A stretch of DNA of 64,000 nucleotides from Spirochaetota bacterium (GTDB lineage Bacteria > Spirochaetota > UBA4802 > JAFGJZ01): NCBI GenBank assembly GCA_027858855.1, contig JAQIBV010000054.1, forward strand, positions 62,001 through 126,000, in the 5' to 3' direction. The translations under genes were made by a program, and so were the position numbers. The stretch's first letter is position 1, and the number at the start of each line of letters is the position of its first letter. Under the pieces are notes generated by a model that worked only from the letters and a program-made list of their open reading frames with translations, did not search any database and was not told the DNA's origin. Of this stretch, positions 1-7,103 are shown piece by piece.

Positions 1-2
1 TT

Positions 3-563
3 AAAAAGGGAGTCAAGTATGTTGGCCCGCTTTTAGTTAATGTATTTTTATGGGGTCTTACTATATGGATTCCTTATCTGAATGTTGGGACTACAATTGG
101 TCTATTTTTTGGGTTACCAACAAAAATGTCGCGCGATGAAGAAATCTCGTTTACTGAAATTTTTGATGCCAAGTTTCGCAAGAATATGGGCGAGGTTTTT
201 CTTTCAATGGGTTTTGTTAACCTTGGCGTAATGATCGGATTTCTGTTTTTTATAATTCCAGGATATGTTATTTTTATTGCCTGGTCTTTGGCGACTCTTC
301 TTGTTGCCGATAAAAATTACAATCCGATTGATGCAATAAAAAAGAGTAATGATCTTACATATGGTAAGAAGTGGACAATTTTCTTTGGTGCAGTTGTCCT
401 TTATATTATTGTAATGGTGGCATTGATTCTTCTTGTCACTATATTTGGAAAAATTCATGGCGCTTTGGCTGCAATAGTTGGACTTTTGGGTACTCTGTTC
501 TCTATGAGCATAATGCTTGGGTTTGTTGGAGAACTTTACGGATCACTTGCTAAAGACGCATAA
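3..563 (+). CDS. Integral membrane protein, 3' part (5' end outside the window)
   Basis: The reading frame is open from the first bases of the window, so this is the C-terminal ~186 residues of a longer protein; the ATG at 126 is in frame but is probably internal. The sequence has about four hydrophobic segments separated by short polar loops, including a Gly/Pro-bearing segment (IIPGYVIFIAWSLATLL), and a charged loop with the pattern AIKKSNDLTYGKKW. That layout resembles the YciC/DUF975-like group of multi-pass proteins of unknown function, but I cannot assign a family firmly. It ends with a clear hairpin terminator, so it is the last gene of its transcript. Confidence 0.6.
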   Translation, partial: KKGVKYVGPLLVNVFLWGLTIWIPYLNVGTTIGLFFGLPTKMSRDEEISFTEIFDAKFRKNMGEVFLSMGFVNLGVMIGFLFFIIPGYVIFIAWSLATLLVADKNYNPIDAIKKSNDLTYGKKWTIFFGAVVLYIIVMVALILLVTIFGKIHGALAAIVGLLGTLFSMSIMLGFVGELYGSLAKDA

Positions 564-591
564 TAACCTGTTTTAACAGTTTTTGTATTAT

Positions 592-624
592 AAACAGAGA
601 GGCTTTTGGGTCTCTCTGTTTTAT
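592..624 (+). terminator. Rho-independent terminator after the membrane protein
   Basis: A ten-base inverted repeat (592-601 with 612-621) with a ten-base loop is followed by a short T-rich stretch, 29 bases after the stop codon. Confidence 0.75.
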
Positions 625-812
625 TGGAAATAAAGGACAAATGCAGAGCTAGCAATTGCTTATTAATGATTATATTGTATTATGTCGCATATCTTCGTCT
701 ATTTTCTGTCTTGAATAAATGCTGTGTATTGCTTCTGTATTCCAAAATCTGAAACAAACAGAAAATCCTGTTTAATAAAATCAGACAGTTGGCTTGCTTT
801 AGGGATTAATAC

Positions 813-840
813 TTGACATTAAGCCCGTCCGTGATATATT
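813..840 (+). promoter_or_regulatory. Sigma-70-type promoter for the flaA pair
   Basis: TTGACA at 813-818 and TATATT at 835-840 are separated by 16 bases. The gap 564-993 has no gene. Transcription from here would give a leader of about 145 bases before the first flaA start. The match suggests housekeeping rather than sigma-28 control of this flaA copy. Confidence 0.55.
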
Positions 841-993
841 TTTTTATTGAAGCGTCTTAACCATGGAAATATTTCAATTTTGAGTTTATTTTTCGTGTCA
901 GATTGCCGATTATAAACATAGATAACTATAAAGCTTTGCTGTTATCTTCTGATTATGTTAGTTCAAATCATATTGTTCAAAGGAGTTGATGGG

Positions 994-1758
994 ATGAAAA
1001 GGGAGGTAAAAACATTATTGTTAACTATCCTCGCAGGTTTTCTGATAGTCCTAGTCGGGGATTTTAATATAGGTCTGATTGCGCAGGACGCCCCGGCGGA
1101 TGACATTCCGGCACCGGCAGCACGTGGCGCTGAGAAAAAGAGACTAGATGGCCTTGTAGTAGATTGGATGAATGACTTCGAAGATAGCGAAGATTGGCGT
1201 GCGATGTCAACATGTCCTCTTGGCGATACGAAGATTAGAAAAATGCCTGGTAAACCCAATGAAGTAAAAGAAGACGGTACAGTCGAAGATGTTAAAGTAG
1301 AGCTTACCGACGAAAATGGTGTTACCCATAAGGATGAATATGTACTTGGTGTAAAAACATACTTCGCGGATAGAGGTTTTGACCGTGTTGAAGTTTTCCC
1401 GCCAAATGAATATATTGTACGTGGAAAAGCTAAAGAGGTTCGGGTTTGGGTTCTTGGACGTAAATTCCGTCATACTCTCTATATAAAATTACGTGATTAC
1501 AGAGGAAAAATTCATAAATTAAAAGTTGGTCGCCTTGATTTCTGGGGATGGAAAGAGATGAGTGTTATTGTTCCCGGATGGTTGCCTCAGTCGGCCAAGT
1601 ATGCCATGATGGATAAAAATCTTCATTTTGTCTCCTTCTTTGTTGAAAGTGATAAGTTTGAAGTTCCTGGAACATTTTACTTTTACATGGATAACTTCCG
1701 TATAGTAACTGATCTTTCAGAGTTTACTGGAGATCCTGATATTAAAGACAACTGGTAA
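994..1758 (+). CDS. flaA: Flagellar filament outer layer protein FlaA (first paralogue)
   Basis: FlaA proteins form the sheath around the FlaB core of spirochaete periplasmic flagella. This 254-residue protein has an N-terminal signal segment (hydrophobic residues about 7-29, then AQDAPA) and the family's features: an early acidic 'DFEDSEDW' stretch, a central beta-rich 'VLGRKFRHTLYIKLRDYRG' block with a conserved 'GWKEMSV' turn, and a late 'FYMDNFRI' strand. An in-frame ATG lies at 955, but the start at 994 is preceded by AAGGAG at a good distance and leaves a normal signal peptide. A promoter lies upstream and a second flaA follows after 73 bases. FlaA is practically confined to spirochaetes, so it is the best taxonomic marker in the window. 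Confidence 0.9.
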   Translation: MKREVKTLLLTILAGFLIVLVGDFNIGLIAQDAPADDIPAPAARGAEKKRLDGLVVDWMNDFEDSEDWRAMSTCPLGDTKIRKMPGKPNEVKEDGTVEDVKVELTDENGVTHKDEYVLGVKTYFADRGFDRVEVFPPNEYIVRGKAKEVRVWVLGRKFRHTLYIKLRDYRGKIHKLKVGRLDFWGWKEMSVIVPGWLPQSAKYAMMDKNLHFVSFFVESDKFEVPGTFYFYMDNFRIVTDLSEFTGDPDIKDNW

Positions 1759-1763
1759 GATAG

Positions 1764-1786
1764 AGGGCTAAACGCCCTTTCTCTTT
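1764..1786 (+). terminator. Weak hairpin between the two flaA genes
   Basis: A five-base GC-rich stem (1764-1768 with 1774-1778) is followed by a pyrimidine-rich run. It could partially terminate or stabilise the upstream flaA message, giving unequal amounts of the two sheath proteins. The stem is short, so this is tentative. Confidence 0.35.
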
Positions 1787-1831
1787 AAAATGAATTATTG
1801 ATTTTGCCTTGCAGTGACAAATGGAGGAAAA

Positions 1832-2653
1832 ATGAAACGGCTTTATTTTAAAATTTTAATAATAATATCTTCCCTCTTTCTTTGTGGACTTTGTATAACA
1901 ACTGTCTATTCTCAGTTGATAACAAATGTTCCACCAGATATTTCAGTGGATGAGATTAAGGCTCTTGTTGTGGAGGATTTTGAAAGTTCTCCAGAATGGA
2001 CAGTGGAGACTGAGCCTAAACCCTACACAAAGGGTGCCGGTGATGAGAAAGCCAAGAAAAACCCGGTTCCTGTTTTAGAAGTTAAGATTGTTAATGGCGC
2101 TCCGTCTGATATGAAACCACAGGAATGGCAGGCCAATGACAAGGGAACTAAAAAAGAAAAAGTTTTGGGAGTGAATTTTAGATTCAAATATCCTGGACAT
2201 AATAGTGTTAAACTTACACCACCAAAACCAATTGCTCTTCCGGGACGTGCTAAAGGGCTTTCAATCTGGGTACATGGTCGTGGTAATCGCTACTACCTTG
2301 AAGCGTGGGTAAAAGACTTTCATGGCAGTACCCATATATTAAAGTTCGGATCTGTCGCTTTTGTTGGTTGGAAGCCATTATCTGTAGAAATACCGGAGTA
2401 TGTACCGCAAGAGGTTGATTCATACCCTGCAACAAAGATTTTGACTGTAGAAAAATTTGTTCTACGTGCTGATCCGAGTGAACAAGTACGGAATACTTTC
2501 TTTTTCTTTGATCAACTTAAAGTTCTGACACAGACTTATGAGGTCAATTTTGATGGTGCTGGTTTGGAAGATTCCTTTGAGAGTTCTAAAGATACGGAAG
2601 GTTCTGTGCCGGATACTGGAGCGGGAGCCGGAGCGGGCGATACTGCACCATAG
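1832..2653 (+). CDS. flaA: Flagellar filament outer layer protein FlaA (second paralogue)
   Basis: Second FlaA-family sheath protein, 273 residues from the ATG at 1832, which has GGAGG just upstream; an in-frame GTG at 1814 would place that ribosome site inside the gene. A hydrophobic signal segment covers residues about 5-28. The body shares the first paralogue's architecture: 'VVEDFESSPEW' near the N-terminus, 'KGLSIWVHGRGNRYYLEAWV', the 'GWKPLSVEIP' turn and 'FFFDQLKVL' near the end. It adds a low-complexity Gly/Ala/acidic tail (GAGAGAGD) that the first copy lacks. The two copies differ widely, as FlaA1/FlaA2 pairs do, so they are probably distinct subunits rather than a recent duplication. 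Confidence 0.9.
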   Translation: MKRLYFKILIIISSLFLCGLCITTVYSQLITNVPPDISVDEIKALVVEDFESSPEWTVETEPKPYTKGAGDEKAKKNPVPVLEVKIVNGAPSDMKPQEWQANDKGTKKEKVLGVNFRFKYPGHNSVKLTPPKPIALPGRAKGLSIWVHGRGNRYYLEAWVKDFHGSTHILKFGSVAFVGWKPLSVEIPEYVPQEVDSYPATKILTVEKFVLRADPSEQVRNTFFFFDQLKVLTQTYEVNFDGAGLEDSFESSKDTEGSVPDTGAGAGAGDTAP

Positions 2654-2687
2654 CAGTTTGCGATACTAACTGAGTTACCATATAAAG

Positions 2688-2714
2688 TATCCGCCTGAAA
2701 CAGGCGGATATTTT
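2688..2714 (+). terminator. Rho-independent terminator after the flaA pair
   Basis: A perfect ten-base stem (2688-2697 with 2701-2710) with an AAA loop is followed by TTTT. It lies between the second flaA and greA. Confidence 0.85.
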
Positions 2715-2748
2715 CGTTATTAATGATCCAAAAAAAGGGAGGGGAATT

Positions 2749-5442
2749 ATGGAACAATTTATTGATCGTTTAGAATCCCTGTTGAAAGAGGAATCTTTCG
2801 GCAGAATGGGAGCATCAAGTGTGGGGATTTCCCGATTTAAAGTTCTGGAGGCTTTTTTTAATGAGTCTGTACAGGGGAATGCTTCAGATGAAATTTACAA
2901 GATGTGTGAAGATCATCTTGAAGAGACCCCCTCTTCGGTTACATCACTGTACATTAGTGGTTTAATTGCTTTTCATTCTAATATAATTGATGGGAAAAAC
3001 AATCTTTTGTATCTTGTAAAGACCTTTAATGATCTGCAGAAGTGGGCTGTAGTTGAACATCTTTCAGAAAAGGTTCTGGAATATGGTGAAAATACAGCCG
3101 CTCTTAAGGCGCTGGCGTTAAGCCTTGAAAAATTAAAGCGGCGTAAAGAGGCTGTACCAGTTTGGGAAGAATTGATAAAAATAAATCGTTTTGATGCGGA
3201 TATTGCCCGTAAATTGTCACAGTCCCTTGAAGAGGAAGATCAGACAAAAAGTACTCAGTATTTAAAAATGGCTCTTGAAGGGTATATCAAGAATGCTGAT
3301 GTGCGGGGAATAAATGATATATGGCCTAGGGTTGTTGAAAAATGCTGGGATGATATTCCCTATTTCGAGCGGATTGACAGAATGCTGGCTGATCTTCAAC
3401 GAAAGGATATTTCCATAGCATTGCTTAAGATGTTGTATGAAAAGCATAAGGGTGTCGATATTTCATCGGCGATTTTTTTCCTAAAAAAAGCTCTGCAATA
3501 TGCTCCAAAAGATAATGAGTTTCGCTATGCACTGATAGCACTTTACAAGCTTCAGTACAAAGAACACTCACAGCTTAATCGTTTTATTAAACTGTCTCAT
3601 CTTGACAACACGAATACTCCGGTATTGACCGCAATAAAAGCTTTTGAAAACAATATTATTTTTGATGCAGATAGTTATGTTTTTCATCGTACATGGGGAC
3701 TGGGCAAGATCGTGTCAATAGATGAAGAAAATGTAATCATTAACTTTGACGATAAGCCAGAACATCGTATGTCGGTTAATATGGCTCTTCAGTCTCTGGT
3801 TGCATTGAATAATGATCACCTTTATGTAAAACAATATCTTGAACCTGAAAAAATGCAAGCTCTGTTCAAAGATGATGTTGTAGAGTTTATTAAGGTTGTT
3901 TTAAAATCGTATGATGATACAATTTCTGTTCCTGAGCTTAAACGAGATCTAATTCCTTTGTATGTTTCTACCAAAAACTGGTCACGCTGGTGGACCAAGG
4001 TGCGTGGTTTATTGAAAAAAGATCCTTCCATTGGATTTGCTCCAAATAAAAAGGACCAGCTTGTGTTGCGTGAGAAACCAATCTCATATGCTGATGAACT
4101 GTTGAAAAAATTTACCAATTCTGATTCCTTCAGTCAGTCTCTTGATATAGCATACGAGTTTGCCAATAATGTAGATGTAAAAGAAGGAAGCGAACAGGTC
4201 CTCTATATAATTGACTATTTTACGAAAGCGGCTTCCAGCAAGTCTGATACGAAGCTGATACTATCTTATTTTATTCTTTCTGATCTTGAAAAGTTTGCTC
4301 CCGGTAATTATGATCTGGAACCTGTAAAACAGCAGGTTGTATCGTACATTGTGGAGTCTAATGATTTGCCGCTTATAAGCATGAAAATCAGTTCTTATGA
4401 TAATAAAAAAGACTTTGTTAACCTCATTCGCGAACATAGAAGTAACTGGGTGCAAGTACTTAGTACAATTCTTTTTGAAGTACCAGTTCGTATTCATAAG
4501 TATATCTTTAATCTTCTGATTCTGGAGAAGGAGTATGGTGTTATTAATGAGTTTATTGTACGAATTACTGCTGCGTCAAAAGAGAATGCTGAAGTGTTTT
4601 TATGGGTTGCCCGGAATATACTGCTTAAAAACTGGACTTATGAGTGGCTCGATTATTCTAAAAGTGGTGTGATTCTTTCCTTATTTAGGGCATATAACTC
4701 AATTGATAAGTCTGAAACTAAGGGTAACCGACTGAAAAACATGGCTTATGAGATACTGTTTGAAAATGAGCAGCAACTTTTGCATGAGATTGTTGAAGAA
4801 AGTGATGAGTCGTTCCTTGGAAAATTGTATGACATTGCAGCAAATACTGAGCATATTGATGATAGTGAGCTGGACAAGTTTGAAAAGGCTATTAGATCCA
4901 GATTTCCTGATTTCAAGGCCGAGAAGTCGGGAGCAGTTGTTTCAGACGAGAATGAAGAAGAGAAGATATTTGTTACAGGCCCTGGTCTTGATCGAAAGAA
5001 AAAAGAACTGAACCATATGAGAAATGTCGAAATGGTTCAGTTGCAAAAAGGGTTGGCGAGTACAGTTGATGTTTCAGGTGATTCGCGTGAAAATGTTGAT
5101 TATAACGCTCTTTTAGAGCAGCAGTCCATTTTAAAGAAATCTATTTCGAAATTGGATTCAGAGTTAAAGATTGCTGAAATAATAGATTTGGATGATGTTG
5201 ATAAAGATAAAGTAGATATTGGCTCGGTTGTAACTCTGCGAAACAGTAGTGATGATCAAACAGTTGTAATTACAATTCTTGGACCCTGGGATGTCGATTT
5301 TGAAAAAGGAATACTCTCTTACCGATCTGATGTTGCTTCAACCCTGCGCGGGAAAACAATTGGTGAAGAGGTTACGCTTCATTTAGGCGGGCGAGAATGC
5401 ACTTACATTATTGAGTCCTTATCGGTGTATAGTGTTTCGTGA
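2749..5442 (+). CDS. greA: Long-form transcription elongation factor GreA
   Basis: GreA enters the RNA polymerase secondary channel and stimulates cleavage of backtracked RNA. Here the ~155-residue GreA module is only the C-terminal end of an 897-residue protein (from about residue 745). It has the coiled-coil tip 'SGDSRENVDY', which keeps the acidic Asp and Glu needed for cleavage (D41/E44 in E. coli), and a normal C-terminal globular domain. The N-terminal ~740 residues are mostly helical and TPR-like (e.g. 'LALSLEKLKRRKEAVPVWEELI'), interrupted near residues 305-350 by a small beta-rich block, 'HRTWGLGKIVSIDEENVII'. Long GreA forms are known in spirochaetes and chlamydiae; the role of the extension is unknown. 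A strong GGGAGGGG site precedes the ATG. Confidence 0.88.
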   Translation: MEQFIDRLESLLKEESFGRMGASSVGISRFKVLEAFFNESVQGNASDEIYKMCEDHLEETPSSVTSLYISGLIAFHSNIIDGKNNLLYLVKTFNDLQKWAVVEHLSEKVLEYGENTAALKALALSLEKLKRRKEAVPVWEELIKINRFDADIARKLSQSLEEEDQTKSTQYLKMALEGYIKNADVRGINDIWPRVVEKCWDDIPYFERIDRMLADLQRKDISIALLKMLYEKHKGVDISSAIFFLKKALQYAPKDNEFRYALIALYKLQYKEHSQLNRFIKLSHLDNTNTPVLTAIKAFENNIIFDADSYVFHRTWGLGKIVSIDEENVIINFDDKPEHRMSVNMALQSLVALNNDHLYVKQYLEPEKMQALFKDDVVEFIKVVLKSYDDTISVPELKRDLIPLYVSTKNWSRWWTKVRGLLKKDPSIGFAPNKKDQLVLREKPISYADELLKKFTNSDSFSQSLDIAYEFANNVDVKEGSEQVLYIIDYFTKAASSKSDTKLILSYFILSDLEKFAPGNYDLEPVKQQVVSYIVESNDLPLISMKISSYDNKKDFVNLIREHRSNWVQVLSTILFEVPVRIHKYIFNLLILEKEYGVINEFIVRITAASKENAEVFLWVARNILLKNWTYEWLDYSKSGVILSLFRAYNSIDKSETKGNRLKNMAYEILFENEQQLLHEIVEESDESFLGKLYDIAANTEHIDDSELDKFEKAIRSRFPDFKAEKSGAVVSDENEEEKIFVTGPGLDRKKKELNHMRNVEMVQLQKGLASTVDVSGDSRENVDYNALLEQQSILKKSISKLDSELKIAEIIDLDDVDKDKVDIGSVVTLRNSSDDQTVVITILGPWDVDFEKGILSYRSDVASTLRGKTIGEEVTLHLGGRECTYIIESLSVYSVS

Positions 5443-5596
5443 TGATCTAATTTTTCCTGAGCTTTTGGTAGTCTGTTAGGGATGTGTCCGGTATCGTGTC
5501 GAGTGCGTTAGAGCTTTACTTCTGCTTTAAGAATGAAGCGTTATATATGAAACATCTTGACATATATAACGTCTACTCTACAGTTAATTTTTAAAA

Positions 5597-5680
5597 GCCG
5601 CGATGGCGGAATTGGTAGACGCGCCAGGTTCAGGGTCTGGTGGGCTTATGCCTGTGAGGGTTCAAATCCCTCTCGCGGCA
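5597..5680 (+). tRNA. tRNA-Leu(CAG)
   Basis: An 84-base class II tRNA folds with a seven-base acceptor stem (GCCGCGA with TCGCGGC), an anticodon stem CCAGG/TCTGG around the loop TTCAGGG (anticodon CAG, reading CUG), a long variable arm and a T arm with GGTTCAAAT. The discriminator is A, and CCA is not encoded. It lies 29 bases upstream of pssA. Confidence 0.95.
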
Positions 5681-5709
5681 TTTTAAAAAATCTTATTCCG
5701 GAGTAGTTC

Positions 5710-6453
5710 ATGAATTTAGCTTGGGTTCCGAATACGCTGACAATGGGAAATCTTGTTTTCGGATTTCTATCAATAGTATATGCTTCTAAAGGCGAATTTG
5801 TTCTTTCCGGGTTTTTGATTCTTTTTGCGGCTCTTTTCGATGGTTTTGACGGTCAGGTTGCCCGTATTTTAAAGGTAGAAAGCAAAATAGGCGCAGAGCT
5901 TGATTCTCTTGCTGATTGTATTACCTTCGGAGTTGCTCCGGGATATCTTGCATATAGTGCCTATTTCACCGAGATGGTAATTGTGGTAAATAAGATTCCT
6001 ATACCTGCTGGCGCATTTTTAGCCACCATCTTTCCTGTTTGCGGAGCCTATCGTCTAGCAAGGTTCAATGTTACACATGATACTGCTCACTTTAGTGGTT
6101 TACCCTCTCCGATTGCCGGAATTGCAATAGCACTTGTTCCGATAACTGCAAATGCTTACAAGTTGGCCGATTCCCCTATCTGCATCAATGATTATCTGTA
6201 TCTGTTTGTTCCTGCGTTTGTAATAATTGCATTACTTATGATTACAACTATGCGATTTTCTAAACCTCAGGCAGTGCTATTAACACAACTCCATGGTATA
6301 AAGCTTGGAATTTTTATAATTGTACTTGTATCTCTTCTGTACGCTTTCCGAAAATATATGCTCTTTATTGTTTTCGGACTTCTGTTTCTTTATGTTATTG
6401 CTGCATTTATCAGCTTTCTGATTCAGGTTATCCAGGATTTTCGTGTAAAATAA
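5710..6453 (+). CDS. pssA: CDP-diacylglycerol--serine O-phosphatidyltransferase
   Basis: Makes phosphatidylserine from CDP-diacylglycerol and serine, the first step to phosphatidylethanolamine. The 247-residue membrane protein carries the complete CDP-alcohol phosphotransferase signature: D44, D47-G48, A51-R52, G61, D65 and D69, with the expected spacing and all metal-binding aspartates. The remainder is hydrophobic, with about seven to eight membrane segments. The N-terminal 'PNTLTMGNLVFGF' is typical of PssA rather than PgsA, which makes serine the likely acceptor. A GGAG site precedes the ATG. recX starts seven bases after the stop, so the two are probably co-transcribed. Confidence 0.9.
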   Translation: MNLAWVPNTLTMGNLVFGFLSIVYASKGEFVLSGFLILFAALFDGFDGQVARILKVESKIGAELDSLADCITFGVAPGYLAYSAYFTEMVIVVNKIPIPAGAFLATIFPVCGAYRLARFNVTHDTAHFSGLPSPIAGIAIALVPITANAYKLADSPICINDYLYLFVPAFVIIALLMITTMRFSKPQAVLLTQLHGIKLGIFIIVLVSLLYAFRKYMLFIVFGLLFLYVIAAFISFLIQVIQDFRVK

Positions 6454-6459
6454 AAAACA

Positions 6460-7098
6460 ATGGATTGTGTAAACCGTATAATATTTTCCAGAAATACTAT
6501 GCGTCTCTATTTCGAATCAGGAACGACAATAACTCTGCCCATATCCATAGAATACTCGGCACGTTATTCGTCCGGAGATCAGCTCTCTGAGGACGAGATG
6601 GAAAGGCTTCGGTGTGTTTCAGAGAACTATCTGTGCCGGGAAAGAGCCCTCAGATACATTGCAAATCCCCATTCCGAAAAGCAAATTCGCGATTATCTTG
6701 TTAAAAAAGAGTTTTCAGTCGATGCAATAAATACTGCTATTGTGTTTTTGAAACAGATGAATTATATAGATGATGCTGCGTATGCACGGCGGTATCTGTT
6801 TAATCTTGTGAACAGAAAAGTTGTTGGCAGAATATATGCACAAAATAGATTGAAACAAACTGGTGTCGATAATGACACTATTAACCGGATTCTTGATGAA
6901 GAGGCATTACTCTTTAAAAACAGTGATGCTGTGTTTGCCTTTGCCTGTAAAAAATATGAATCTGTACGCAATAAGAAAAACAGCTATGCGAAGCTGGTTT
7001 ATGCACTTTCAAGCAGAGGTTTTTCGAGTGCAGAAGTGTACAGGGTTATTGAATCGATGAAGAGTGCCGGATACAAATTTGAAAAGTTAACGAGGTAA
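6460..7098 (+). CDS. recX: Regulatory protein RecX
   Basis: RecX binds RecA filaments and limits recombinase activity. This 212-residue protein has the all-helical RecX repeats in its middle and C-terminal parts: 'RALRYIANPHSEKQIRDYL', then 'MNYIDDAAYARRYLFNLVN' and 'GRIYAQNRLKQTGV', which follow the usual R-x-x-S-E and DD-x-x-Y/F-A patterns. The N-terminal ~55 residues are unrelated to this core, as is common. No good ribosome site precedes the ATG, and only six bases separate it from pssA, so translation may depend on coupling. recA is not in the window. alaS follows after five bases; a recX-alaS order is common in bacteria. Confidence 0.85.
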   Translation: MDCVNRIIFSRNTMRLYFESGTTITLPISIEYSARYSSGDQLSEDEMERLRCVSENYLCRERALRYIANPHSEKQIRDYLVKKEFSVDAINTAIVFLKQMNYIDDAAYARRYLFNLVNRKVVGRIYAQNRLKQTGVDNDTINRILDEEALLFKNSDAVFAFACKKYESVRNKKNSYAKLVYALSSRGFSSAEVYRVIESMKSAGYKFEKLTR

Positions 7099-7103
7099 TA
7101 ATT

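Noticed and set aside
955-993. Upstream in-frame ATG extending the first flaA
   Set aside because: The ribosome site AAGGAG lies within this extension and the added residues would disrupt the signal peptide; the start at 994 fits better.
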